DNA from: Candidatus Dependentiae bacterium | GTDB taxonomy: Bacteria > Babelota > Babeliae > Babelales > JACPOV01 | Assembly: GCA_016191325.1 (NCBI GenBank) | Contig: JACPOV010000008.1 | Span: 844,351 to 908,350 of the forward strand | DNA length: 64,000 bases | Reading direction: 5' to 3' | Part shown: piece after piece, positions 37,090-46,145 of the stretch | How the letters are laid out: the number at the start of each line of letters is the position of its first letter | Position numbering within the stretch: the stretch's first letter is position 1 | Made by a program: the position numbers and the translations under genes | The notes under the pieces: model-generated | Seen by the model: the letters and a program-made list of their open reading frames with translations, nothing else | Databases searched by the model: none | Told to the model about the DNA's origin: nothing

Positions 37090-37764
37090 TTAGTCTAACT
37101 TTTCAGCAGAAATCATTGATGCCGCTACACCACTAGTATGGAGTGCTTGATCAGTTGGCAGCGTTAATTTTTCGGTGTACTTAGTATGTTGCAAAACCTC
37201 ATTGTTTAATTCCTGCGCAGCTTTTTGAGCTGCTTGATAGCATGGCTTCCAGCGCAATACCGGTAATAAATTTCTTCCCATTGCACTGCCAACGCCACCA
37301 ATCGTCGCTAGCACAAGTAACGTTTCAGTTCCTGGAAAGAGCCCATTAAATCCTGCCATCGTACTGCAAACAGCTATTCCACCAAGAAACACTGATGTTT
37401 TCAATGCTCCTCTTAAAAAATCATAAGGATACGAAATAGAAGGACGCGACACTAAAAGTGCTGAATGTGCGAAACTATTGAGGTCGTTTTTAATTTTTTT
37501 GAACTGCACCTGATCAATTTTCTTATCAGGGGTTATTATGCCTAACGTATCAATATTTATTTTGTTACCATCAAACGCATAATTTTTATGCAAAACGTTT
37601 TCAAATTTTTGATCGTTTCCCGCAATAATATGCCATTGCCCTTTGTAACGAGGTGCTTGCGTTGTGACGTTAGTTTTAAAACTACGCGCAAATTGCATAG
37701 CGGTACAAAATTGACCTGTACCAACAAACGCAGCAAGGAGCGCCATTATTATTTTTTTATTCAT
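37090..37764 (-). CDS. Exported membrane-hairpin protein, group B member
   Basis: 224 residues from the ATG at 37764 (GGATGG upstream). Signal peptide ending near FCTA. A soluble N-terminal part has KINIDTLGIITPD. A hydrophobic hairpin follows (TSVFLGGIAVCSTMAGF and TLLVLATIGGVGSAMG), then a helical tail. Unknown function. Confidence 0.72.
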   Translation of the reverse strand: MNKKIIMALLAAFVGTGQFCTAMQFARSFKTNVTTQAPRYKGQWHIIAGNDQKFENVLHKNYAFDGNKINIDTLGIITPDKKIDQVQFKKIKNDLNSFAHSALLVSRPSISYPYDFLRGALKTSVFLGGIAVCSTMAGFNGLFPGTETLLVLATIGGVGSAMGRNLLPVLRWKPCYQAAQKAAQELNNEVLQHTKYTEKLTLPTDQALHTSGVAASMISAEKLD

Positions 37765-37790
37765 AATAACCATCCATTAAATTTGTTTCA

Positions 37791-38465
37791 TTAGAATTCA
37801 TTCAGTAACTCGGCAACTTTATCAGGCACAGCAAGAGAATAGTTTGCATTAATACCATGCACGCATGATTTTAAATTTCTTCCCGCCACATTCATTTGGG
37901 TAATAAAATATCCTAGATTTTTCCGTTGCTTTTCTAAGCGGGAAAAATGCTGCTTAATGGAATGTTGATCACGGCTATAAAGAAGCCATCCATAATCCAT
38001 CAATGCAAATCCGGTTAATAAACACACCGTACCAATACCCAAACTTGAAATTTGTCTATTTAGAAAAAAAGATTGGGCTGATTCAAAAAAGCCCTTGAAT
38101 TGAAATGCGCTAAGCCCTAAACATCCGATTGCTAAGTAACTCTTGGAACCCAGAAGTTTTGGTTTTAAGAGTTCTATTTTAATATCTGCATGCTTTTCTT
38201 GAGCGTACCGTTTTAGGGTAAGAAAATCTTGTGCATATTTCGCTACCTTATCATCATTAAGAGAATCTTTTATGCCATCACATTTAATGAAATTTTCATA
38301 AGGAAATTCCCAATGGCTGGAATTATATATTCCGTAATCTGCTAATGATTCATTAAACGTATCTATATCGTACGAATCAATGGCATTTTTAATGGAATTC
38401 AAATCGGCAGATAATGCCTGAAGTGCAAAATTTATTAAAGCAAAAAAAATCATGAGTTTTTTCAT
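37791..38465 (-). CDS. Exported membrane-hairpin protein, group B member
   Basis: 224 residues from the ATG at 38465, with GGAGG upstream. Signal peptide ending near QALSA. Then LNSIKNAIDSYDIDTFNESL, equivalent to the IKDAISNYDREKIKNDL block of 33938. DFLTLKRYAQEKHADIKIELL matches the DF-ALK helix, and a hydrophobic pair and a C-terminal helix follow. A clear but diverged member of the group. Confidence 0.75.
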   Translation of the reverse strand: MKKLMIFFALINFALQALSADLNSIKNAIDSYDIDTFNESLADYGIYNSSHWEFPYENFIKCDGIKDSLNDDKVAKYAQDFLTLKRYAQEKHADIKIELLKPKLLGSKSYLAIGCLGLSAFQFKGFFESAQSFFLNRQISSLGIGTVCLLTGFALMDYGWLLYSRDQHSIKQHFSRLEKQRKNLGYFITQMNVAGRNLKSCVHGINANYSLAVPDKVAELLNEF

Positions 38466-38577
38466 GATAACCTCCATTCATTTTTACTCTAGCAGAACAT
38501 TAATTATTGTCAATCTGAAAATACCAACACGGGACATATTTTATATCGTCCAGCTTCGATTTCTTATGCGTTCGGTA

Positions 38578-38877
38578 CTATTTTTCCGTTTGTTTGGCGG
38601 ATTTAATAATATCGGGGCATCCCATTTTGTAAAAAGTCGGTACATCAGCGCGGCCAGCTTTTAAGCAAGCGAATACTTTCCCTAATCCCCACAATGTCCC
38701 TTCCAGGTTCGGATTAATCGGCAATGCCTCAGGCCCATAGGAATTTTTAATAATTGTATGAGCATCAGCCACCATCTCAAGCACATCGATATCCGGATCA
38801 TTTGATGTCGGCTTAACTGGGTTGGCATATATCGAGGCTTGTACAAAAAAAGTAATTAACAGCGCTTTTCTTATCAT
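38578..38877 (-). CDS. Small exported protein of unknown function
   Basis: 99 residues. Signal peptide (ALLITFFVQASIYA) then a soluble domain with two cysteines (FACLKAG and KMGCPDI) about 18 residues apart, possibly a disulphide. AAGGAC lies upstream. No membrane hairpin, unlike its neighbours. Confidence 0.65.
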   Translation of the reverse strand: MIRKALLITFFVQASIYANPVKPTSNDPDIDVLEMVADAHTIIKNSYGPEALPINPNLEGTLWGLGKVFACLKAGRADVPTFYKMGCPDIIKSAKQTEK

Positions 38878-38907
38878 TTTCGTCCTTCATTTTTATTTAA
38901 AGAAATC

Positions 38908-39534
38908 TTATAAAGAAGCTATTGCGCGAACATGCAAAATAAAATTCAAATATTCATCATCGCGTGTAGTTTGCGCTTTGAGTTCTTCTTGATCTAGCCA
39001 TTGATTGAGAGAGATAGCTTTTAATTTCCGAGATACAGCGCTTTTATCAGCACCATGATGCAAAAGGCCTTTTACCGCGCTTAAAAACCGGCCATCGAGC
39101 GCCCAATAAAGTGGCGTTGAATAATCTTCAGTTCGATTAACATGGCCGCCAAACTCTATCAGTAGATCTACCATTTCTTCAGAGCGCACATAGTTCATTG
39201 GATCGCCACTACGAGAAACGGCACTTACGCCAAATTCTAAAAGCAAGCGGGCGCTCTCTAATTGATCTATCATGATCGCATGCCGCAAAGCTCGCTTTAA
39301 CACTCCCATATGAATTGGATTATTCTTATCAATAATTTTTTGAAGTATGATTTTGAGTAATTCTGGGCACTGCACAAACGTGAGTACCGGAAAATCGCGG
39401 CTTGTATCGTATGGTTTTTCAAACTCATGCTGTAAATGTTTTTTTAACTGTTCGCACGGAACAGTTCGCCAATAATCGATCTGAGATGCAAACGCAGAAA
39501 TGCTCACCAAGCTTAAAATAATAATTTTCTTCAT
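38908..39534 (-). CDS. Exported ankyrin-repeat protein
   Basis: 208 residues from the ATG at 39534 (AAGGAG upstream). Signal peptide (IIILSLVSISAFA) followed by about three ankyrin-type repeats: LKRALRHAIMIDQLESARLLLEFGV, EEMVDLLIEFGGHVNRTED and TPLYWALDGRFLSAVKGLLHHGADKS. Ankyrin proteins mediate protein binding, and in intracellular bacteria exported ones are often directed at host proteins. No partner can be named. Confidence 0.82.
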   Translation of the reverse strand: MKKIIILSLVSISAFASQIDYWRTVPCEQLKKHLQHEFEKPYDTSRDFPVLTFVQCPELLKIILQKIIDKNNPIHMGVLKRALRHAIMIDQLESARLLLEFGVSAVSRSGDPMNYVRSEEMVDLLIEFGGHVNRTEDYSTPLYWALDGRFLSAVKGLLHHGADKSAVSRKLKAISLNQWLDQEELKAQTTRDDEYLNFILHVRAIASL

Positions 39535-39618
39535 ACTCAACTCCTTCTAAATCTTCTTTTTGCGGGACGCGTGCAATCATAACAAATTTTTAATGGCGAT
39601 AAAAATTTCTTTTTTGCA

Positions 39619-39645
39619 CAAAAAAAGGGGCCATTAAGGCCCCTT
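39619..39645 (-). terminator. Rho-independent terminator after the gene at 39662
   Basis: AAGGGGCC and GGCCCCTT form an 8-bp GC-rich stem around a five-base loop. On the minus strand it is followed by a T-run of seven. It separates this gene from the ankyrin gene. Confidence 0.93.
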
Positions 39646-39661
39646 GATATACGTTGATCTA

Positions 39662-40306
39662 TTAATCTTTTTTTAGAAAATCCTCAAATTCCCAAAGTTC
39701 TTTTTGAACTTCTCTAGGTAATTTGATTCGATGCTCATCGCAGTAATTAGTGAATTGATTTAAAAATATTTTTGAGTTCTCGGCTATTTCATTTTGTGCA
39801 ATTTTCAAATTATCTGCTGGCCCAGCATTTTTTATTAATTGAGCGCCATGTATAATCCCAAGGCCACCGACAGCTGTCGCTATAGCGCCTATTCCGAAAA
39901 GCACATGGCGAAAGCCCCTTGCTTCCTCAGATATTTTATCATTGAACTTCGTCATTCCTATCGGAAGAGTAAGCGCACCATAAGTTATTACTGTAAATAA
40001 AATTCCTGTTGCTACAGATTGCAAGCCAGTTCCAATACCATTCTCTTTATCATAAATGGCATTCTCTATCGCTTCGTTACTGTTTTTTAAATCTCGTATC
40101 ATTGAAACGACAGTGCGTTCATTTTCGGCAAGAATCCGATCGCATAAAAAAAATTTATTAACTGGATCAAAGTGATACTTGTCTTTTAAAACAGATCGAA
40201 TTTTATCTATCTGTCCCTTTTGGATTGCATCGTACATAGTTTCAATAGCATAAATTGAATGCGTACATGCTAAAAATAAAAAAACCAACGCTGTTTGTTT
40301 TATCAT
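39662..40306 (-). CDS. Exported membrane-hairpin protein, group B member
   Basis: 214 residues. Signal peptide (ALVFLFLACTHSIYA). MYDAIQKGQIDKIRSVLKDKYHFDPVN matches the first block of the group. It then has MIRDLKNSNEAIENAI, a hydrophobic hairpin (residues ~100-160) and a C-terminal helix. GAGGAA is upstream of the ATG. It has its own strong terminator. Confidence 0.75.
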   Translation of the reverse strand: MIKQTALVFLFLACTHSIYAIETMYDAIQKGQIDKIRSVLKDKYHFDPVNKFFLCDRILAENERTVVSMIRDLKNSNEAIENAIYDKENGIGTGLQSVATGILFTVITYGALTLPIGMTKFNDKISEEARGFRHVLFGIGAIATAVGGLGIIHGAQLIKNAGPADNLKIAQNEIAENSKIFLNQFTNYCDEHRIKLPREVQKELWEFEDFLKKD

Positions 40307-40342
40307 GATAAATTCCTCAACGTAAAATTAATATTGCTGATG

Positions 40343-40615
40343 TTAATTTGATGGAGCAAGCTTTACGCCCAGAGATTTAATTAACGGTCTTTCTAGGAAA
40401 GGGGGAATCTCTTCCCTTGTTTCAGCTTTCACCATATAAAACTTCTGAACTGTTTGAAGCAATTGGATAATTCTTTGAGGAATAATTCTAATGCCAATCA
40501 GCGAACTATTCGTTTCAGCTTTGACTGGCCCTTCATCATGAGCGGAAGTGAGTTGAAAAGCTGCGAAAGCAATAACAATAAGACCAACGGTCCGCAATTT
40601 TTGCAAAGAAGACAT
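40343..40615 (-). CDS. Small exported protein of unknown function
   Basis: 90 residues. Signal peptide (VGLIVIAFAAFQLTSA), then a short region with IGIRIIPQRIIQLLQTVQKFYMV, which could be an amphipathic helix. No family recognised. It lies between tyrS and the group B array on the same strand. Confidence 0.6.
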   Translation of the reverse strand: MSSLQKLRTVGLIVIAFAAFQLTSAHDEGPVKAETNSSLIGIRIIPQRIIQLLQTVQKFYMVKAETREEIPPFLERPLIKSLGVKLAPSN

Positions 40616-40640
40616 ATGCCGCCCCTAAAATGTATTTTGA

Positions 40641-41843
40641 TTATTGTATTTTGAAAATACGGTGTTTTCCAACTTTAATATTCATTCCAGATTTCCAAGC
40701 AACCTGTGCTTTAAAATCTGTAATTGCTTCATCGTTGATTTTCACTGCCCCTGCTTCAATTAAACGCCTAGCTTCTGATGAAGAAGCGACCGCATTTAAT
40801 GCTTTAAGTAAATCGACGATCCATAATGGATTTGCTAAATCTGCAGCCAATGAAACTGGCGTTGCTTGCGAATAATCTTTTTGCTGAAAAAGTGCTTCGA
40901 ATTGTTCTTGCGCTTTTTTTGCTTCATCAGCAGACCAAAAACGGGAAACAACATCATGCGCCATTTGTTTTTTTAATTCCATTGGATGAGTTGTGCCGCC
41001 GGCAACGCGCTCTTGCCACATGCTTATTGTTGCGACAGGCGTATGAAGAAGAAGCTCCATATAGCGCCACATTAATTTATCGGAAATCGACATTAATTTT
41101 CCGTACGCTTTATCTGCAGGCTCAGTGAGGCCAATATAATTGCCCAGAGATTTAGACATTTTCTGTACGCCATCAAGCCCTTCAAGCAACGGCGTCGTCA
41201 TAATAACTTGTGGCTCTTGGCGATAATGTTCTTGCAGAAAACGGCCCATAAGCAAATTAAATGTTTGGTCGGTACCGCCAAGTTCTACATCAGCTTCTAG
41301 CGCAACGGAATCATAACCTTGCATTAGTGGATAAAGCAATTCATGAAAACCGATCGGCTCATGACTTTTTAAACGATTTGAAAAATCTTCACGCTCGATT
41401 AAACGAGCAAGGGTCGATTTTGCGCAAAGTTTTACAAAATCTTTAATAGAAAGCTCTGCAAGCCATTCAGAGTTAAAGCGAATGATCGTTTTATCAGGAT
41501 CCAAAATTTTTCCTACTTGCGCAAAATAGGTTGCCGTATTATGCGCGATTTCTTCATCAGAAAGTGGTGGCCGTGTTTTTGATTTACCTGTCGGATCGCC
41601 AATACGCGCGGTAAAATCACCAATTAAAAAAATAACTTGGTGCCCAAATTCTTGAAACTGTTTCATTTTTGAAAGCACAACCGCGTGGCCCAAATGAAGA
41701 TCGGGAGCTGTTGGATCGCATCCCAATTTAATTTTAAGCGGAATACCACGCATTAATTTTTTTTTGAGATCTTCCGGTGAAACAATTTGCACTGTTCCCA
41801 TTGCAAGAAGTTCAAATTGATTATCGATCGTCGCCTGCTTCAT
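40641..41843 (-). CDS. tyrS: Tyrosyl-tRNA synthetase
   Basis: 400 residues, class Ic. The HIGH motif is HLGH at residues 50-53, within [14 protein letters not shown], and KMSKS is at residues 228-232. The Tyr-binding region [24 protein letters not shown] is present. A C-terminal S4-like RNA-binding domain ends the protein ([21 protein letters not shown]). The HLGH variant and the length place it in the longer bacterial TyrS subgroup. The M50-like gene lies four bases upstream, so the two are cotranscribed. Confidence 0.97.
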   Translation of the reverse strand: MKQATIDNQFELLAMGTVQIVSPEDLKKKLMRGIPLKIKLGCDPTAPDLHLGHAVVLSKMKQFQEFGHQVIFLIGDFTARIGDPTGKSKTRPPLSDEEIAHNTATYFAQVGKILDPDKTIIRFNSEWLAELSIKDFVKLCAKSTLARLIEREDFSNRLKSHEPIGFHELLYPLMQGYDSVALEADVELGGTDQTFNLLMGRFLQEHYRQEPQVIMTTPLLEGLDGVQKMSKSLGNYIGLTEPADKAYGKLMSISDKLMWRYMELLLHTPVATISMWQERVAGGTTHPMELKKQMAHDVVSRFWSADEAKKAQEQFEALFQQKDYSQATPVSLAADLANPLWIVDLLKALNAVASSSEARRLIEAGAVKINDEAITDFKAQVAWKSGMNIKVGKHRIFKIQ

Positions 41844-41847
41844 ATAA

Positions 41848-42549
41848 TTACGAAGCTCCTAAAAATGATGATATAAAAAAACCAAGATATGAAATTCCGT
41901 TCAAAGCAACCATGCGCAATGAATAGGTAAAAAATATAATAAAAAAGAGAGGGATAATAATACTCATAAGTTCGCCCTCTTTAAATAGATCATTGTCAGG
42001 AAAAAAAGTTACCGCAACAAATCTAAAGCCATCGAGTATTAAACTTAATACCCCCATGATAATACTCAAATAGATCATCACCACAAGCAAAAGTGTTAGC
42101 GCGAGCATCCAAGAAGAATCTGCGCTCACGCACGCTGCAAGAGCATTAAGAGAAAGATAGCCAGAATGGGCCATTTTCATCGCGGTGGTAACAAGTTCGG
42201 TACCGCAGATGCGCACAAGAACAATCAGTGCTGAAAGGGCAACAAAAAAATAGGCGACCGAACGAGACAAGTAGACTACGGCTCGGCGCCATATTGTTGG
42301 CAAGTTATGCGGATTAAGCGGAATGAAACGAACCCAACCAATACCTGCATACATAAAAAAAAGAGCGCCTAGAGGATCAACGTGTACGAATGGATCCCAA
42401 GAATAATAGCCAACTTGAGCAGGTGTATCATCCCCCATTTTATGGGCGGCCCACGCTTGAACATAACCAGAAGTAGTAGTGCTCACAATATAAGCAAACG
42501 CAAACGAAACAAATGCAATAATTGTTTCAGCAGTTTTTAATGAAATCAT
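41848..42549 (-). CDS. M50 (site-2 protease)-like membrane protein lacking catalytic residues
   Basis: 233 residues with about five membrane segments. The N-terminal region aligns to the minimal bacterial M50 family (VHEYAHGWAADKLGD...NPLKHIDPIG...WAKPVPVNPRN) as [14 protein letters not shown]...[10 protein letters not shown]...[11 protein letters not shown]. The HExxH positions are Ser27, Gly28 and Gln31, so both zinc histidines and the catalytic glutamate are gone, although Asp58 of the third site remains. It is probably a non-proteolytic relative. It is cotranscribed with tyrS. Confidence 0.65.
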   Translation of the reverse strand: MISLKTAETIIAFVSFAFAYIVSTTTSGYVQAWAAHKMGDDTPAQVGYYSWDPFVHVDPLGALFFMYAGIGWVRFIPLNPHNLPTIWRRAVVYLSRSVAYFFVALSALIVLVRICGTELVTTAMKMAHSGYLSLNALAACVSADSSWMLALTLLLVVMIYLSIIMGVLSLILDGFRFVAVTFFPDNDLFKEGELMSIIIPLFFIIFFTYSLRMVALNGISYLGFFISSFLGAS

Positions 42550-42958
42550 AGTATTGGACTCGATTTATAAAGACTATTTTTCTCCAGTTTAGGAAAAATG
42601 GGTAGATCGGTCAAATTCACAAGTTCAGCAATAAGAACAGCCTAATCTGCGCACCCTTCGACCTGTCCGCCATAGCTTTATGCGACGGCTGGATACACCC
42701 AGGCTTCGCTTACCGCTGTCCATCTCCGCTCATCCTGAGTGAATGCGGTAGCATTTGTATCGAAGGATCAGGGCGAGCGCCGGGGGAATATACCCAGGCC
42801 GCTCGTGGTGAGTGTTTTGCAAATTTTTATGAGCAAAATGTATCGAACCATGCGGACATCCTAATTTCGTAATTTTCAAACAAACGGATTCATACTTTGC
42901 CAAAATTATTGGTTTGGATAAACTACGAACTCGTTCAAGGTAAATTAAAGGAGTTTTA
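42550..42958. other. Intergenic region dominated by palindromic repeats
   Basis: About 400 bases with no credible gene. It holds repeat copy C, and the last ~90 bases probably contain the promoter of the TPR protein, whose ATG at 42959 follows AAAGGAG. Confidence 0.7.
42651..42858. repeat. Dispersed palindromic repeat, copy C (composite)
   Basis: Two adjoining units. The first runs from CACCCTTCG to CATCCTGAGTG...TTTGTATCGAAGGAT. The second runs from CAGGGCGAGCG through CCGCTCGTGGTGAGTGTTTTGC to AAAATGTATCGAACCATGCGG. The second unit's right half is nearly identical to that of copy B. Confidence 0.82.
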
Positions 42959-45268
42959 ATGAAGCAAACGAAAAAAATAGTTCAACAACAAGCAAAGCCG
43001 CAGCTGGTGCACGAGGAATTATTTAAACCTTCAGCCGTAACCCGACTTCAAATAACTCTTTCTCTATTAGCGCTTACCTTTTTCCCTTTTCTTTTTTATT
43101 ACCCATCCCTCCATTATGATTTCCAATTTGACGATATTATTAATATTCAGCGCTATTTTAATATACGACATATGGGCTTTTCTGATCTTTTCTTGGCCTA
43201 CGTTCGCTGGATTAGTGCTTGGATAAATACGCTTCATTATAAGATTGGAAAATTCGATCCGTTCAGTTATCGTCTGTTCAATGTCGCCTCACACACCTTT
43301 ACTGGCATCCTTGTTTTCTTTTTTGTATTTTACGCTCTTTCACTCATTAAACGGCGCACATTTTTCTCTGAAAATAGATTTGCTATTGCATTTTGCACCG
43401 GTGCGCTCTTTGTATTGCACCCTGTTCAAACGCAAACCGTTTCGTACGTTATTCAAGGACAACTTGAAGGACTGGCCACTCTTTTTACGGTTGCGATTTG
43501 CATTACCTTTCTAGCGCTTGCGAATGCAAAAAGATTTTTTGCAAAGGCATTTCTTTTTTTATTCCTTTTAACCCTTGGCCTTTTATCATCTGGGACCAAG
43601 GAAATTGCTATTGTTTCGCCTTTACTAACTCTCCTTTGCGATTGGTTTTTTGTCGCGCAAGGAAATTGGCAATCGTTTAAATCCCGAATTTGGATTCATA
43701 CGTCGCTGATGTTTGTGGTATGGGGAATATATCTTTATTATCTAAAACCAAGTTTTTTTACGAATGCTATCGGATTAAAAATGCAAGCGCGTAACAATAT
43801 TGGCAATATACTTACTCAAAACCAATCCGATCCTATTAAACCACTCCATTTTTTTATTTCACAATTTAAAGTTATCACGCACTATATCGTTATGTTTGTG
43901 TGGCCATTTGATATAAGCGTTGAATACGATTGGAAACTGGTCTCAAGCTTTTTTGCGCCCGATTGTATTCTATTTTTTCTTTTGCTTTCCGGATGCGCCG
44001 TTGCAATTGGCCGCCTGCTTTATCGCGATCGAACATCAATTATTGCGTTTGCAGCTTTGTGGTTTGCGATCGCCATCGCTCCTCGATCATCAATCATTCC
44101 CTCTTCTGAACTGCTCGTTGATTATAAAACCTATCTTGCGTCGTTTGCGGTGCTTTTTTTACTCGCATGCGTACTTGTTAAACTCAATCAACTTATTTTA
44201 GATGCGCTCCAAAAAAAATCGCCAACTTTTTCTCATCCTGCTATCAACTATCTTTTTGCATTGCTCCTCTGCCTTCCATTGGGGTACATGACAACTGAAA
44301 GAAATAAAGTGTGGAGATCAGGAGAAGATTTTTGGACGAATATCATTAAAAATGCTCCTATGAAAGCGCGCGCTTATAATAATTTAGGCGTAGCGATTTC
44401 TGAACAAGGGCGCATGGCAGAGTCTATTCCCCTTTATAAAAAAGCGATCGACATGGATCGCAACTACCCAGATCCTTGGAATAATTTGGCTGTTGCGTAT
44501 TCTGCGACTAATAAAATCGATCTGGCAATCGAGACGATGAAACAGGCGCTTAATATTCACCGCAATTATCCGGAAGGCTATAATAATTTAGCTTCGTTCT
44601 TTATTGCAAAAAAAGATTACGAGAACGCTGAAAAAATGCTCCAAGTTGCATTGCAACTTCGCCCCTATTATGGAAAGGCGTATTTTAATTACGGAAAAAT
44701 GTACATGGATCAAGGTAAATACGATCAAGCGCTCCAATCTTTTAGAGACGCGTGCACCAAAGGTGATCTTGATAACGTAGCAGGGTTCACCGTTCTTGCG
44801 AGCATGGCAATGGCTATGCAAAAATACCAAGACGGAATCCTTGCGTATCAAAAATTACTCGAATTTGATCCAACATCGTACGATCACACGTTTAATTTGG
44901 CATATGCATACACCATGAACCAGCAATATCCTGAAGCAATTCAAATTTATCGTTTCTTAGTAAACAGAAACGTAAACGATGGAAGATCATGGTACAACAT
45001 GGGCGAATGCTATGTTCGCATAAAAGATTTGCAAAGCGCGCTCGATTCATTCCAAATGGCAAAACGTCTTAATTTCCAAATGGCAAACCTGGAGCTGCGC
45101 ATTGCTGCATGCTTACATGACCTAGGAAAACAAGCTGAAGCGCGTGATGTTTTGGTGGCGTATGTACAAAAAGATGGCATTCCCGCCGATTTAAAAAATT
45201 CAGCACACGCCATTTTAGCTGAATTGAATAGAAGGCTAACAGCGCAGCCGCAAGCCGCTAACGCATAA
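42959..45268 (+). CDS. Membrane GT-C glycosyltransferase-like protein with C-terminal TPRs
   Basis: 769 residues. The first ~460 hold about ten membrane helices with an early FQFDDIINI acidic pair and HPVQTQTVSYVIQGQLE, both typical of GT-C protein O-mannosyltransferase-like (TMTC-type) proteins. The last ~300 form seven or more tetratricopeptide repeats (e.g. ARAYNNLGVAISEQGRMAESI, PDPWNNLAVAYSATNKIDLAI). Such proteins may transfer a lipid-linked sugar to exported proteins, with the TPRs binding the acceptor. The reaction here is inferred. Confidence 0.8.
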   Translation: MKQTKKIVQQQAKPQLVHEELFKPSAVTRLQITLSLLALTFFPFLFYYPSLHYDFQFDDIINIQRYFNIRHMGFSDLFLAYVRWISAWINTLHYKIGKFDPFSYRLFNVASHTFTGILVFFFVFYALSLIKRRTFFSENRFAIAFCTGALFVLHPVQTQTVSYVIQGQLEGLATLFTVAICITFLALANAKRFFAKAFLFLFLLTLGLLSSGTKEIAIVSPLLTLLCDWFFVAQGNWQSFKSRIWIHTSLMFVVWGIYLYYLKPSFFTNAIGLKMQARNNIGNILTQNQSDPIKPLHFFISQFKVITHYIVMFVWPFDISVEYDWKLVSSFFAPDCILFFLLLSGCAVAIGRLLYRDRTSIIAFAALWFAIAIAPRSSIIPSSELLVDYKTYLASFAVLFLLACVLVKLNQLILDALQKKSPTFSHPAINYLFALLLCLPLGYMTTERNKVWRSGEDFWTNIIKNAPMKARAYNNLGVAISEQGRMAESIPLYKKAIDMDRNYPDPWNNLAVAYSATNKIDLAIETMKQALNIHRNYPEGYNNLASFFIAKKDYENAEKMLQVALQLRPYYGKAYFNYGKMYMDQGKYDQALQSFRDACTKGDLDNVAGFTVLASMAMAMQKYQDGILAYQKLLEFDPTSYDHTFNLAYAYTMNQQYPEAIQIYRFLVNRNVNDGRSWYNMGECYVRIKDLQSALDSFQMAKRLNFQMANLELRIAACLHDLGKQAEARDVLVAYVQKDGIPADLKNSAHAILAELNRRLTAQPQAANA

Positions 45269-45280
45269 GCATTTGATATT

Positions 45281-45336
45281 AAATCCCCTGTTGATACAAT
45301 AAAATTCTAATATTTTTTTATCAGCGGGGGATTTTT
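45281..45336 (+). terminator. Terminator-like hairpin overlapping the next ribosome site
   Basis: AAATCCCCTGTTGATA at 45281 pairs with TATCAGCGGGGGATTT at 45319, with a small central mismatch, a 22-base loop and a following T-run. It ends the TPR transcript. The right arm contains GGGGG, the only Shine-Dalgarno-like sequence before the ATG at 45340. Confidence 0.7.
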
Positions 45337-45339
45337 ATT

Positions 45340-45696
45340 ATGAAAAAAAATACTTTACTCATCATTCTTCTTAGTTTGCTGAGCTATACAATTTCTGCAG
45401 AGCCAGGAAAGCTGCAACAGTTCTTTTCACATCCGGCAACACCAATAGTTTTTGCTGGCGCTGGAATTTATTCGGTTTCCAGAATTATGAATAATATAAA
45501 TGTCAGAAAAGTGCACAATCAGGCTAACAAAATTGCAAATCCTCCTCAGCCTGGAAGATTATATCACGTTAACCCTTATGACCTTGTTAGATTATTCATT
45601 GCAGGCGATAGCACTGTATGCGGAGTTGCTGGAGCTCTTTGCTTTGGAATTTCAGCTGTAAGTGCATATTTCGCATTAAAATCACGCAATAAATAA
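45340..45696 (+). CDS. Small exported two-helix protein, group C member 1
   Basis: 118 residues: signal peptide (LLIILLSLLSYTISA), FFSHPATPIVFAGAGIYSVSRI as helix 1, a loop rich in Asn and His, and a C-terminal helix (VCGVAGALCFGISAVSAYFAL) ending in a basic tail. The gene directly downstream is a close paralogue sharing F-SHPAT. Unknown function. Confidence 0.75.
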   Translation: MKKNTLLIILLSLLSYTISAEPGKLQQFFSHPATPIVFAGAGIYSVSRIMNNINVRKVHNQANKIANPPQPGRLYHVNPYDLVRLFIAGDSTVCGVAGALCFGISAVSAYFALKSRNK

Positions 45697-45700
45697 TTTT

Positions 45701-46044
45701 ATGATAAAACTACATTCTTTTTGTTTAACTCTTACACTCTTTTTTTCTTTTAATATTGCGTTTTCTGAAAAAGCCCGATTCGGAAAATTCATTTCTCATC
45801 CAGCAACTTATACTGGATCGATCGCCGTTGCTTCAGAATTTGGTGCTCTTTGGTCCCTCACAAACATTAGGGAATCTAGATTCTTTAAAACGAGGAATCT
45901 TGCACGAGTAAATGCAGGCAGCCACGGTAATCCTGTCGACGCACAACTTGCTACAAAAAAAATAGGATTCAATACCATTGTAGGTATTGGCTTTTAGGAT
46001 CTTCCATTTTTTTCAGCTATTTAACGGTGAACCATCTTAAATAG
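45701..46044 (+). pseudogene. Small exported two-helix protein, group C member 2, frameshifted
   Basis: The open frame (45701-45997, 98 residues) has a signal peptide and FISHPATYTGSIAVASEF like member 1, but stops inside the second helix after NTIVGIGF. Shifting by one base near 45990 restores LLGSSIFFSYLTVNHLK and a stop at 46044, which rebuilds the second helix and basic end seen in member 1. One base is missing near a TTTT run: either a recent mutation or a sequencing error. Confidence 0.7.
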
Positions 46045-46145
46045 TATAAAATTCGCCTGCAGTTGACAAAATCCCCACTTTTTTATAAAATTTATAATAG
46101 AAATATAAAATCGAGCAAAAATCACTGTGTACAAAATGGAAAAAA

